NCBI GenBank assembly: GCA_961205875.1
Contig: OY540810.1
Coordinates: 14,136,001 to 14,200,000, forward strand
DNA: 64,000 nt
Source of the DNA: Sialis fuliginosa
Lineage: Eukaryota > Arthropoda > Insecta > Megaloptera > Sialidae
Direction: 5' to 3'
A model generated the notes under the pieces. That model worked only from the letters and a program-made list of their open reading frames with translations, was not told the DNA's origin and did no database searches. The position numbers were made by a program, and so were the translations under genes. Below, piece after piece: positions 25,323 through 37,167 of this stretch. Positions within the stretch are counted from its first letter, which is position 1, and every line of letters begins with the position of its first letter.

Positions 25323-26234
25323 TATATTAGGTCATTCCTTTATTTGTATTAATATTTATTATGCATGATTTCGGTTTGAATTGATAGAAAAAAAGGTTTA
25401 GACTTACTGCAATAGATCTTACAGATAGCACTCAATCGTAGAAGAATTCACATGTGTAGAGAACATAATACATATTTATGTTCCCAACCTCTGTCGCAAA
25501 GAACCATTTCTATTTTCTCAAGTAGTGTGGAATTTGATTTTATGTGCAGTATAAATTAATGAAATTACACATATAAAAGTTTTTTTAATTGGGGTGGCTT
25601 TTGCCATAAACATAATTATATAATACGACTTTTGTTTTATTTGTTTGAAATTGGTACTACTTTAAACACAGACTCCATTAGGAAATTAAACCTTTGGGAT
25701 GTTTAATCAGACAGAAATAAAATCAATGTGACATCAAAACTTTAGTTATTTACTTGATAAAGATTTTTCCATTTTGTAGAGAAATATTAAAAATATCCGA
25801 TTATAAAATTATCGAGATCTGATGAATTGTTCATAAATCTATTTTTAATGTATAAGTACAAAAATTCTAAATGTTTTACGATCTAGCTGAAAATTAAAAA
25901 AAAATCACTCTCATGACGAAAGTTCGGCAAAAAACGCTATACAACCTCCATGAACATGTACTCGAGATTACAAATATTGGGTCCGTTCAAATCTTTATTA
26001 AACATAATATGTATGTATATTACAGACATTTCTTAAGACTTTAACCTATAGATCTTTTTGAAAGTGAGCTGTAAAATCAATCTTATAAATAGCTTAAAAT
26101 TAGTTAAATACGTTGATCACAAAATTCTTTATTTACAAAATGGCGGTCATAAAAATCGAATAAATTCTTATATATCGGATTCCGTGCTATGAAAGTTGTT
26201 TTAGAATCCTCGCAATATTAGCCATATAAGGTAG
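25323..26234. other. Non-coding stretch
   Basis: Nothing is recognised beyond AT-rich sequence. Confidence 0.5.
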
Positions 26235-26721
26235 GTACTGACACTAATTTTGGATTCTTTAAGAGCAAGGTATATTATTTTTTGGGATTGATGGGCTTCT
26301 CTTTTGTAACTCTCATGAACTCATGTTATAAATAAAACAAGTACCTCTTTTTTCTCTTGTAATGGATAAAGTAAAACCAGTTATGGGCATCCAGTGATGG
26401 ACACTAGCTAATGATTACAAAATGATAAGTACTACGACACAAAAGATATAAAATAAAGAATCATAAAATTTGAAACTATGTAAAGCAGATACTATGATAA
26501 TATAATAATTAATAAATAAATTACACTAATAATTAGTTTAAATGTCCACCGTTTTCACACCCATCGACCGATTGTCATCACATTAAGCTGTTTCATTGTT
26601 GTGTCTATAGATTATAATTCAATAATGGCAGTAATCAAATATCAACAAATATTTCTAATTTAGTACATTTAATTAAACAAGAATCCAACACTGGGGTTTG
26701 ATCCAAGACTGGTGCCAGTAC
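26235..26721 (+). mobile_element. MITE, GTACTGGCACCAGTCTTGG family, copy 2
   Basis: It is bounded by inverted GTACTGRCACYARTYTTGGA ends (right end CCAAGACTGGTGCCAGTAC). It shares the interior CGATTGTCATCACATTAAGC and TCAAATATCAACAAATATTT blocks with the other two copies. No unambiguous target duplication is visible. Confidence 0.78.
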
Positions 26722-26918
26722 CTTATTATATTATGTAACGTGTATTTTTTTATATGAAACACCCCTTCATTTTATATTATAGAAATGAAAAAACAGAAAT
26801 ATCAACATCATGGATCCTGAGTTCAAATCACAAGATATTATACTTTTGTTTATTGTACAGAATTAAAATTACATAAACTATAATAATATAGTACGTTTGG
26901 TACGTGGCAAATAAAGCC

Positions 26919-27390
26919 AAAACGCTGCACTATTTGATTGGGATATGCCACTTTGTGGTCACAGATATGGTTAAAAGAAAGATTTTCAGATAGGAAGCCA
27001 CTTTAAAATCAGTGTAGAATACCATTATAACGGTTATTAAAGATGGCCCCCACTGTCGTTCTGAAATTAGCCGTATCTCAGTCCTAGCCATTCGCTTTCA
27101 ATTTTATTTTGTTTATTTTAAAATTATTTTTAAGATTATTTTTGATCATTCTTCATTTTTCTCTTTAATCCTAATGGTTCCACCACAATTTTCGAAAATC
27201 TGAAAAAAATTTTTTTTTACAAACTTTTAATATTTAATAAGATAATACTGTTTTAATGAACAACTTCTTTGGAAATCGCGAGTTAAACTACTTCTACCTA
27301 GATTTTAAAGTGGCTCCCTATCTGAAAATCTTTCTTTTAACCTTATTTACGACCACAAAGTGGCATACCCCAATCAAATAGTGTAACGTT
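26919..27390. mobile_element. Fold-back element with ~95-bp arms
   Basis: The left arm (AACGCTGCACTATTTGATTG, ATGCCACTTTGTGGTC, GAAAGATTTTCAGATAGGAA, GCCACTTTAAAATC) is inverted at 27305-27390. The loop is AT-rich. The target duplication is not clear. Confidence 0.8.
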
Positions 27391-29070
27391 TTTTTTATAA
27401 GCCAGACATAACATTTCTAAATAATAAACATTGACCTTTCAAATGTTGAAAATGTAATTTAATAAAACTGGATAAAAACAATTCTCATAGAATCAAAACA
27501 CGACCCTTTATAAATAAACATTATATCTCCAATCAAGGCAAAACAAAATCACAGATATAATACAAAAGCTATTAACCGTTATTCAGATGAATACACGAAA
27601 CAAAACACTGCATACAACAAACAAACATACATACATACATTATCCAACGCACTCCAGATCCCTGCCGCATGTGCGTTCAGCCGATATGAATAATTTAACA
27701 TTCGAAACCCGAAAACATTACATTATACATAACGTAATTGAGAAAGCGTGAAATATAGCACCGTGAATTATGAGCTATGTGCAATATAAATTACTATTAT
27801 TGGAGGAAAAAAATGAATAAAGATGCCCGTGGTTTAAAACAGGTCTATGAGCAAGAATAATAAATCTAGTATCTTGTCGTACCGGGTTTAGCGATATACT
27901 GGTAAATTTTGCGGAAGAAAATTGTGTGGATTTACGAGAATTTTTTTCGTACGGGATGAAATATTTAACACGTCATTTAACTATTAAATTGTAGGGTAAA
28001 TACTAGTAATAAATAAATGTGTTTTATACTGGTTTTTGAACCGATAAATCATGTGATACAGATTTTATTTATCTTCGTATAAATATTTTTATTTTATGAT
28101 CAATAAAAGACATGACATATATCCATAAACTTATATTTTAAACACATGTCATTTTTACGTTATAGATGGCTCATTGAAATTTTTAAATTATTCATTGTTT
28201 GAATATGTTTTAAAGAATTTTGTTCACCGTCGAAAGTCGTATCTCTTTTTCATCTCATGAAAATATGAATTAACTTACGAGATCTCTGTCTTGTGCAAAT
28301 TATCACCAAATAAATTGAATTTTATACATTCAAAATTCAAATATTGTTTACATTGTCAAGGAACCTAGAATCAATTTGAAATCGTAATAATAATTATTGA
28401 TAATTCTTGTAAACTTATACCCGTTTGCACTGTATTAGTTAAGTCTGGCTTAAACTTAAGTCAATCTTAAGACAACGATTTTTATTCTCCACAATTTCTT
28501 AAATCTATATTAAATCTAAGTCCTCCTATTGGTTCCTTACTTGAAATGAGGAACCGAGTGTACACGCATAGTCATTAATACAGTAAAGATGCATACATAG
28601 ACGCCTACTTTTCATTTAACCTTAGTAGTAATAATGATCACAATGAAATTTTTCGAAAAGGAAATTAAAGCTTGAAATCTATTTTAAGATTCTTTCAAAA
28701 AATGAATTAGAGAAAAAAAATCTTTCAAAAAAATTCAAATGTTTTTAAAGCTGACTGTCTAAACTATAAGCATGTTTCAAATTTAGCTGAAATTATTTTT
28801 ACACTAAGCGGACGCTTCCAAAGTTTGATATATATTTTTTTTTTCGGCACACCCTTAGTTAACATGTAATTTTTAAAGATTTTTATGAAAATACATTTTA
28901 TTATAAAGATAACAAGAAAGAAATATCTAGCGTTAATTGCCTCCTTGAAAAATAATCGACGCCTATTGATGCACATATAAAAATATAGCGTAGCAAAAAT
29001 GCAAGCAGAACTACCTTACATATTGTATATTTTATGATACATCTTTTGAATTTCGACTAACGCATATGTG
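27391..29070. other. Non-coding stretch
   Basis: No gene is recognised. CATACATACATACATT at 27626 is a short microsatellite. The slightly GC-richer 27640-27700 has no frame of interest. Confidence 0.5.
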
Positions 29071-29497
29071 CAGGCCTGGATTTAGAAATATGCCGCCCCT
29101 AGGCAGTTGCGAAAATTGCCCCCCCCCCCCCCCCTTACCTCGAAACTAACAGTTTAAGTCATAAATGTCAAAATATAAAACTCAGGATCTTTTTTTTTTT
29201 GGTTGCGTCAGTTTCAAATTTTATAAATTTTTATAAAGTTACATTAGGAAACATAAAAACTGAAGACCTTTTTTTATAGTCATGCTTGAGTTACATGTAT
29301 AGAGAAATTATTGCTTATGGGTTGAAATTTTTACGTCTCGATTTTCGGATGGCAAACTCATCGATAATGGAATCAAAATCAAATTCAATTCCCATGAATA
29401 TAACAAGTTTTCAAAGTTTCCACCAAAATTTGCCGCCCTTCAATTCTTGCCGCCCTAGGCAGCTGCCTACTCTGCCTGCATGGTAAATCCGGGCCTG
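29071..29497. mobile_element. Non-autonomous hAT element (Tip100-like)
   Basis: TIRs CAGGCCTGGATTTA / TAAATCCGGGCCTG carry an exact 8-bp duplication CATATGTG (29063-29070, 29498-29505). Subterminal GCCGCCCCTAGGCAG / GCCGCCCTAGGCAG repeats lie near each end, with a poly-C run near 29119-29134. It is 427 bp and non-coding. Confidence 0.94.
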
Positions 29498-29505
29498 CAT
29501 ATGTG

Positions 29506-30219
29506 TGACAAATTTGTTTTTGAAAAATCAGTTACATTTTGTAAGTAGGTACACAAACGTAAGATATAAAAAGTTACTAGATTTTTACAGTGTTGTCATG
29601 ATTAATGGTGGTATATTTAAGCATGAGGACTTGAGAGATGGTGCAAACGAAACAAAACTTTATCCAGACGTAACTAAACCTAAGTTTAATACTGTGCAAA
29701 CGAGCATTATACTTTCAACATTTTATCTCAACAAGAAGCTCTACTTTTTTAAAATAACCACGCCCTTCACTACCTTTGAGTAAATTAACAATGTAACTCT
29801 TTGGAATAATCCAATTAAATAAATTAGAATCGAGGCTTTGGCTTTTTCGTTCCAATTAGAACATTGCTCGAGCAATTTAATTAGCTTAATAAAATCAGTG
29901 TTTTGATTCTATCTTCATTACAGGAAATCCGATATTGTATGTTTAAAAACGGGTGCCTTCTTTACCGAATATCCATACAAAACGAGCAAGTAATTAGTAG
30001 GATTGTTTGAACGATTGTTGTAATGCAATGATTTCAACTGTAAATTTCCGTGAAAAGGTGATTAGATTACAGTTACGTCGCAAAATCTGACCTTTAACAC
30101 TTCCTTGTAAAATAAATCAATTTACAAGCCTTAGGAGTACTTTGATCAAAATTCAGTTCTGTGAAATTGTAATTTGCTATTATCTGTTTTGAATTCCTTC
30201 TTGTTTAGGATTGTATTTT
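29506..30219. other. Non-coding stretch
   Basis: An open frame of 92 codons at 29505-29783 has chance-like composition. Nothing else is recognised. Confidence 0.45.
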
Positions 30220-31080
30220 TTATAAGGGTTTCGAAGAAACCCTATTAATCTCACTTTGTCGTCCGTCCGTCCGTCCTTTTCACTCAAAGCTAAATAGCTC
30301 GTAAACTATATAAGCTAAAAACATGAAATTTTTACTGAACATGTAAAATGACACCCTCTAGTAAAATATGTACAAATTTATTGAATAAATAATTTTTCAG
30401 GGGGGTGGGGGCAATAAGGAGCTAAAGCTAGGTAAAAAAAATATTTTTTTTATACAAAGGCATGTAGCACGTTAAAATGTATAACCAAACAAGCGGAATT
30501 TGACTCTTTTTCTATTTTATTCTAAATAAAAAACAGTCCCCTACAGGCACCATTTTTGGTGCCTGTAGGGGGCTTTAAAGCCAATCCAAACAAAACAAAA
30601 AAATTGTATACCATGTCAAAATGTATATCTCAATTAGTAGAATTTGACCATATTTTTTATTTTTTTCTAACATAAAAACGGCGCCTGTAGGGAGTTAAAA
30701 GCAGGGGTGTAATAAAAATTTTAATTTTAATTTTCATATCTAGGCATGTGGGATGTCAAAATGTACATCTCAATTAGTAGAACATGACCATATTTATTTT
30801 TTAATTCAAAAATGGCGCCTGTAGAGGGCTAAAAGCCGTATTTTGGTTTGTCCCCCCCTCTCCAACTCTAACTACCGGCTCAAAAAATCTGAAAAAAATT
30901 GGTAACGAGGTTTTGGTGGGACTACCAACGACAAATACTAAAGTCAACAATATAATAGGGAGGAGCGTCATAGAATTTTTTATTTTGATATCTAGGCAAG
31001 TGGGATGTCAAAATATAGATCTCAATTAGTAGAATTTGACACTTTTTTATATTTTTTTCTAACTTAAAAATGCACCTGTA
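30220..31080 (+). repeat. Degenerate tandem-repeat block upstream of the SK exon
   Basis: It starts AAGGGTTTCGAAGAAACCCT (itself a fold-back) followed by TCCGTCCGTCCGTCC. Four diverged units of about 120-150 bp follow. Their common core is GATGTCAAAATGTAYATCTC, AATTAGTAGAATTTGACC and GGCGCCTGTAGGG; the cores lie near 30470, 30610, 30750 and 31005. It looks like the body of a decayed repeat element. Confidence 0.7.
30535..30574. repeat. Strong GC hairpin
   Basis: CCCCTACAGGCACCA (30538-30552), TTTT, then TGGTGCCTGTAGGGG (30557-30571). Both arms can be extended three pairs, one of them a G-T pair. It lies inside the tandem block about 740 bases upstream of the SK exon. Confidence 0.85.
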
Positions 31081-31307
31081 AGTGGTTCCAAACATTCCAC
31101 GTAGTACATACTTCGGAACCGGAACCATTATGGCATACACTCGTGTATGTCTTGCCCGAATTATTATCAACCTTTCTTCAAACAAACGATACATGACACT
31201 GTCGCTTAAGACGGTATTCAATATTCATTGTACAGTTGCATTAATTGATACTTTTAGATACTGTTATTATAACTTTAATTCTTGTGAATAACGACGTTGT
31301 ATATTTG

Positions 31308-31313
31308 TTTTAG
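31308..31313 (+). promoter_or_regulatory. 3' splice acceptor of the SK exon
   Basis: TTTTAG ends a modest T-rich tract (from about 31301) immediately before the SK exon. The SK reading frame is closed by a stop 25 bases upstream, which agrees with an intron boundary here. Confidence 0.8.
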
Positions 31314-31581
31314 GTACATGGAGGAGCGCGCACTGGGCGGCGGTGTGTACAAGGGCGGCGGCGGGAGTGGCGGAGGTCCGGGACTTGGCGGTGCAGGTTG
31401 CCCTGCGGCCTCTACTGGCAGCCTCAAGCACAAGCCTAGTGTCGGTTACAGGCTTGGTAGGCGCAAGGCTCTGTTCGAGAAACGCAAGCGGATCAGCGAC
31501 TACGCCCTCGTTATGGGCATGTTCGGCATCGTTGTCATGGTCATGGAGAACGAGCTGTCCAGTGCCGGCGTTTACACAAAG
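31314..31581 (+). CDS. SK: Internal exon of SK small-conductance Ca2+-activated K+ channel (pre-S1 and S1)
   Basis: This exon encodes 89 residues of an SK (KCNN-type) channel, a tetrameric plasma-membrane K+ channel opened by Ca2+/calmodulin. Residues 1-40 are cytosolic and Gly/Ser-rich. Residues 41-60 are the conserved pre-S1 block, including [20 protein letters not shown]1 follows at about 61-77 ([17 protein letters not shown]), then the short [11 protein letters not shown] loop. This matches fly and vertebrate SK proteins from memory. The acceptor is TTTTAG at 31308-31313 and the donor is AAG|GTCAGT at 31579-31587. The exon starts with the last base of a split codon and ends in phase 0 after Lys, where SK proteins continue with the S2 region. 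GC content is far above the flanks. An in-frame TGA at 31285-31287 rules out a longer open exon. ATG 31318 could start a short isoform, but the acceptor argues for an internal exon. S2-S6, pore and calmodulin-binding exons are not recognisable in the window. Confidence 0.93.
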
Positions 31582-31587
31582 GTCAGT
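31582..31587 (+). promoter_or_regulatory. 5' splice donor of the SK exon
   Basis: AAG|GTCAGT is a near-consensus donor falling exactly after the codon for the Lys of GVYTK. The open frame runs on for only nine codons past it before a stop, and that tail (VSSIFFQN) does not resemble SK. Confidence 0.85.
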
Positions 31588-31710
31588 TCTATTTTTTTTC
31601 AGAATTAGATTTCATAGCCATCGCCCATCATATTTTATTTTAAACTAATCTGTTTTTGATTGGTTACTAAGCGAATTGTTACGCTCAGGAGGCAACGATG
31701 GGGTATGTCA

Positions 31711-31865
31711 AAATTAGGTATATCACAATCACTCCTAATGAGGCCCTTATGTCGAAAATAATGGATATGCTTAAATTAGATGTGCCCCAATCACTCCTAA
31801 TGAGGCTCTTATGTCAAAAATTAGGGGTATGGCTAAATTAAATATATGCCGCAATCAATCTTAAT
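31711..31865 (+). repeat. 62-bp tandem repeat, about 2.5 copies, just downstream of the SK exon
   Basis: Units begin AAATTAG at 31711, 31773 and 31835. Shared core CAATCACTCCTAATGAGGCY then CTTATGTC. It lies 130 bases into the intron after the SK exon. Confidence 0.8.
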
Positions 31866-34289
31866 ATTATGAAATTATGAAAACCACATACGTGCCTAAA
31901 AGTAGATATAAGTTAACTCTCACTACTAGCGAATTTATCGTTTCGATACATATGTATATACCACCGAACAACACAGTATATCTGTATAAGTAGGTCCAGG
32001 AGGTGCAGTCTGATTATTTTCAGGAAATAATGTAGTGACTTCTAGATCGAGACAGTTTAATTTATCGTACGACTATTTATAACACTAGGGGCTTTGCCCC
32101 TGCGCCCCAACCCTAAATCACGCCATATTTAGATACACCTACACAAAACTCAAGTCTCGGCTGCGACCCTAGTTTGTATAAATTGTATATATTATATTAT
32201 ACCACTACCATTATTTTTAATATTTTACAAAAAGGGCGAAAGATCGTTGTGATCATGGTTAAAGGTAATTTTTATAAAATTTTATTAGAAAATGGCAATT
32301 GTAATTTTTTCTTGATGCGAACCTTATCTATTTATCTATTACTTTCGTGTCTTTCATTATTAGTTTGCATATTTACAATTTTAATTGAGATGAATCTATA
32401 TTTATCAATAATACAATACTTTTTTGTGTGTCAATCGCATATTTACAGTTTGCAGAAATAAACAAATAATTCCAATCGTTTTAAATGTCATTTTACTCTT
32501 ATAGGTACATTATAAATTCAAAAGATACCTACCTATAGATAGATTATAGACAAAGATTATAAATTTCTTTCATTATAATAGAATAAATTTTTTACACATC
32601 TACCTGATTCGTACGTATTGTTCACTTGATAAACAATACTTCGATTACCTTATGCGTTAGATGACACACTTATTGTTAGCTTAATATTATATGTCAATGT
32701 TAAATGGATGTATGTATATATCTAAATGAGTGGAGTAATTTTTGATATTACATTTTTTTAATATATCTCACCGTTTAGGAATAATAAAAACACACACTAA
32801 CATATATATTGTCCGAAACAAATATTAATCCAGGCCTTTTAAGTTTTTATTTGAAAAATAGTTTTCTACCCATATTAAAAAAAAAAATCCTTTCTCTGTA
32901 TCGAAGGATTACCGTGACTATTATGCCAGTTTATATTAACGTTATATTAAAGCACTAAAGCTCGCCATAAAAATAACTATCAAATAAGCGAAATTTTGTC
33001 ATAAATAAAGAGCAATAAATGAATAACGAGTGGTGACATTCATATAGACACACTTGTCGCCGATGTTGACAAGTATTATAATAAAATGATATTCTGCATT
33101 TGGCACTTTATTTCAAACATGTCACTTGGGTATATTGAAAAGAGTATTACGTATTACATTTTTGGATATTGTAATAAAATTAATAATATAAAGGCGCAAA
33201 ATACGCTGGAGCACAGAACAATAAATATACAGAAGCGACATTCAACTTTATTTTTTTATAAGTAAATACTCGATGACAGTTCGAGGTACATCAATCAGAA
33301 AACAAAATACAGCCTATAATACATCCACCAATCACAGCTTATTTATATGGTTCTTTGTTTATATTTTATTAACCTATAATAACCCAGATGTCTTAACGAA
33401 TAATAAAACACAAAATACGTTCAAATTCTTATTAAAATTACATTATATTATTATTACAAACATTGCTCAAATATAAATATTTCATATAAATTAGGGATGT
33501 TATGATATTTCACTCTACGAGTTCATACAAAAGACATTGTATACAAAGACTAAGTGAGCCATATCATTTTATGTAAGTCAGCGTCAGTTATACATAATAA
33601 GAGAAAGAAATATTGAGTATCTACGTGATGTGGACTGTCTTTTCTGGAGTATCTTTACTCTGTGGTCCACAATCTCGTTCTTTCTCTTTCTACCAAGAGT
33701 TATCGTTTTCGGCTGGTTCACTGTCTCTATGTCATATTATTTCTATGGTTCATACAGTAATAAAGTAACTCTTACCGATAATTAATCAGAATCCTATTTT
33801 GTACTCAATAGCAGACAATAAACAGTATGTGGAAGCTTTCGGAATCTGAAAAATGAATTATTTAAATTAATTGTAGTTAAATAATTATCCAAACAAAAAA
33901 ACTACGGTAGTAATCTATTTGCAAAACTATTTTTATAAAAAATAATAATTATTAAAGTAGTTTTACAATTAAATAAATGTAGTGTCATTATATATTATAG
34001 AAAAAACAATAACACAGCTACACAAAAAAAAATATCTGCCTTGGGAACCACGGGACTTTCTTATACCTAGCCTAACCTAACCTAACAGTGAATTGTATAC
34101 GTGATTCTTTGTTTATTAAAACATTTCTGATAAACTAACAAGAAAGAACAAAATGAATAATTTTATATTTATATAACAAGTGATTTTTTTAACGTAATAA
34201 CTGAAAACGGATGTTTACTCTTGTAAATTTTTTTCTCTGTTATGAACCATTTGAATTATAATAAATTTTTTTTTCAAAAATTCGTTTTT
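31866..34289. other. Non-coding intronic stretch
   Basis: No SK S2 exon or other gene is recognised. ACTAGGGGCTTTGCCCCTGC at 32084 is a small palindromic piece typical of repeat ends. CCTAGCCTAACCTAACCTAA at 34066-34085 is three units of the insect telomere motif plus a variant. Confidence 0.5.
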
Positions 34290-34680
34290 ACAAAAAAATG
34301 AATAGAACATAAATTATAGATATAGATATTACCTACATTTTTTAACTTGACCATTTTTCTCTATTTCGCACTGTTTCAGAGTAATTCGAAAAATTAAAAA
34401 ATCGACGTAGGTAAACATACGTATCCGGTTGAAAGATCGTTTTCAAAAATAAGACGTTTTCTTCCCAGCCAAAAATTAATCTTAAATATAAAATATCACC
34501 CTTCTACGATTTGTCGTATTTGAGTTACAGCGCTTACAGACAGACAGACAGACAGACGGACAGAAGGTCAAAATAGATAATTCCGTCAAAATCCGGAGTT
34601 CGAAAAAAATCGGCTTCACTATACTTACTTATACTAATGTATATTTCATATACCTACATGGTATAAGAAAGTAAAAATGC
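34290..34680 (+). repeat. Partial copy of the pogo/Tigger MITE interior
   Basis: TTAACTTGACCATTTTTCT, TTTCTTCCCAGCCAAAAATT, AATATAAAATATCACCCTTC and GTCAAAATCCGGAGTTCG occur in the same order as in 23090-23370. It has an expanded CAGACAGACAGA run and lacks the terminal repeats. Confidence 0.72.
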
Positions 34681-34731
34681 GCGAAGCAAAAAATCCGACC
34701 TATATAGCATTGTGTTACCAGATTGTAATAC

Positions 34732-34925
34732 CGCGGATGTCCAACGGGTTTTATATTTCTTTCAAGCATCTTCCGTACTAACGTAGGCCGAGGTACTTTG
34801 AATGTTTCTGCGGCCTTTTTCTTTAACATCTCCCCTCGAACTGCATCCATAGCTTTTTCCAGATCTTCTATTTTGTAATTCATGTAGGATCTTGACCCGG
34901 GAGTCTTTTGATACGTACGCACCAT
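34732..34925 (-). CDS. Exon-like frame with pipsqueak-type helix-turn-helix (pogo/Tigger or jerky-like)
   Basis: The minus-strand ATG at 34925 sits in a good Kozak context (AAAATGG) and opens MVRTYQKTPGSRSYMNYKIE. Residues about 18-55 (EDLEKAMDAVRGEMLKKKAA, then ETFKVPRPTLVRKM) form a psq-class HTH, the N-terminal DNA-binding domain of pogo/Tigger transposases and of many insect jerky-like proteins. The domain is at the N-terminus as usual. After KPVGHPR the similarity to the family stops, and a GT at 34731-34730 could be a splice donor. The frame continues open to 34629 but the tail looks random. No DDE domain is visible on either side. It could be the first exon of a host gene in an SK intron, or a transposase remnant. 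The domain call is firm; the gene status is not. Confidence 0.6.
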
Positions 34926-36602
34926 TTTTAAACACTTAACTATCTATAACAACAGAACGAACACACAAATCAACAAATACACAGCTGGACCACACTTCCG
35001 TGAGTCAAGTCAGAATATGTACGCGTTGTGTTCAAGTAGCTCCACTTTACAGTAATTTACAAAACTTTTTTAAAACTTAAAAAAAAAAACTAAATTAATG
35101 AAACATAAAGATATGAAATGAAACTGAAACCATTAATTTATATGTGACATAAGATGAATTAAATAAGTTAAGTTCGAACAAACTTTTCAAAGATAAATGA
35201 AGATGGCCCAACAAAGAATCATTTTAGATAAAATTCCCCTAGGCTAAAACAATAAATGTTCAAGCTAGTCTGATACCTTGTATATCTTTCCTTCTCTGGC
35301 GAAAGCTGCAACGCACATTTTAAAAAGGTCACAGCCATTATATACATTCGAACCCTTTTTCTACGTTATTTAACAATCAGATAGTATCAATGAATTTCGT
35401 AAAACTCTTTAATGTTTGATTAAATCTGTAAATAAATCAAATAAAGTAAGTGCTACGTGGGTTTCGAAAATGTGTTCTTGCTTTGTGCTTTTTTTGTTGA
35501 TTTTTAATTCTTTTTATGTTCGTATGAGTATTTGTTGTTGTTTTTGAAAAAAATCCTGATATTTTAGTTCAGCTGTAAATGTTTTTTTTGTGAGAAGGGC
35601 TTATCTACTACTTTATGATTTCATCATTAATTGATTCTCTTAACAAATAATCGGGAAAATTGATGTTTTAAAATACAAACAAAAAACGAATTTCAAATTA
35701 AAAAAAAATTAATTAAAAGAAAATAAATATTATATTTTCTAACATTTAAAAAAATATTTTATTGTTAGTATACAAAATTAAAAAATTTAAAATTAAAAAA
35801 TTATTATGGTGAAAATGGTCGTACATAAATAAATACAAACTCAAAATCAAATTTTTTACTGTTTAGTGATTTTTGAAGTAAAATTATATTATACCTATTT
35901 ATATAATGTGTACACAACATTGTTTATTGTATATATACAATATACATATATATATGTAACATGTACTTACTTTATCGTTTATAAAACCTTGCTCGCATGT
36001 GCTAGATTGAATGGAGTTATATATCAAAGCACCCCCTTGTTCACTGAAAACGTGAAAATGTAGAACATGTGGTCGAGTTTGATTGTAAAAAGGTAAACCA
36101 TTATTCTATTCTTTGTAGAAAAAGTTACATTACATTACATTTTGTTTCTTATTTTAATTGAATGGTAAATAATTAAGTAATTATAATTAATTATTAAATT
36201 TGCCTTGCTTAACTCACCGGGATATTTATTTATTTATATTTTTGTGGCAAATAAACAACTATACATATTCCAGTGCAATTTGAAAACACAGTTTCTGCGA
36301 GAGTTAGTTATAACCGAAATTCCATTTCCATAGCTACATTTCTTAATAAATATAGATAGAACGAAATCTATTAAAAATTAATATACGAGTATATTAATTA
36401 TACGTAATGTATTTAGTGATAATTAATTTACAGCAAAAATATATTTGCCATTTTAGTTATTAACTTGACATAAGAACGATATTAAAAATGTTTATTTGTT
36501 GTTAAAGATTCAGGAGGTATATTTGCATGAACTTTTTATGTATAACTTAAACTTCAAAAATGAAAAATGACAAAAAAACTTTTAAAAATAATTTGCCTTT
36601 TA
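34926..36602. other. Non-coding stretch upstream of the psq frame
   Basis: No promoter motif can be called. The sequence at 34980-35050 is a little GC-richer and could hold the start of a transcript leading into 34925, but nothing decides it. Confidence 0.35.
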
Positions 36603-36724
36603 AAACCGACTAAAAAGCTGAAAATAAAATTCGGTTAGACTATTTTCGTACTAAATACTGAATTTAAAAAAAGTTGATTATGTTCATACTGACATAATTT
36701 TATGTTCTGCTTTTTAGTCGGTTT
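36603..36724. mobile_element. Small TA-flanked MITE
   Basis: TIRs AAACCGACTAAAAAGC and its inverse, TA at 36601-36602 and 36725-36726, 122 bp. ACCGACT-type ends recur at 38735-38954. Confidence 0.8.
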
Positions 36725-37167
36725 TAATAAATGTTATTTTACTTCTTCATAGTCATGTTCTTATTGTTATTGAAAGAAACCTCCGTTTAAAGATACAAAT
36801 TCCGTTCAAATCAATCCAAACTAGATAAATTTGGTACCAGTCACGTTCTTGTTTCTATTTAGATTTTTTTAATGTTCATAGAGATATATTATATAGTATA
36901 TAGTTTACTTATAAATAAAATATATATAACTATATCGACTATATATAATCCACAAACTGTAGCAAATGATAATTTAATCAATTAACGAAAAATAAAACAT
37001 TACTTAATTAATTTAATCAAATATATTCAGCTAAAGAACCACTCTTTAATTGTATATAAGTGGGTACTTGACATTTAAGACAATTACAGACCCTAAAATT
37101 TCATGCACGCTCACTAACCAACATGAAACGCACTCTCTTGTTATAATAAATGGAATGTAGTACTTTA

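Noticed and set aside
31343-31648. 101-codon open frame overlapping the SK exon
   Set aside because: It is a shifted-frame shadow of the GC-rich, Gly-coding exon; the other frame matches SK exactly and ends at a splice donor.
34066-34085. Interstitial CCTAA repeat (insect telomere motif)
   Set aside because: Only three perfect units, well within chance for AT-rich DNA.
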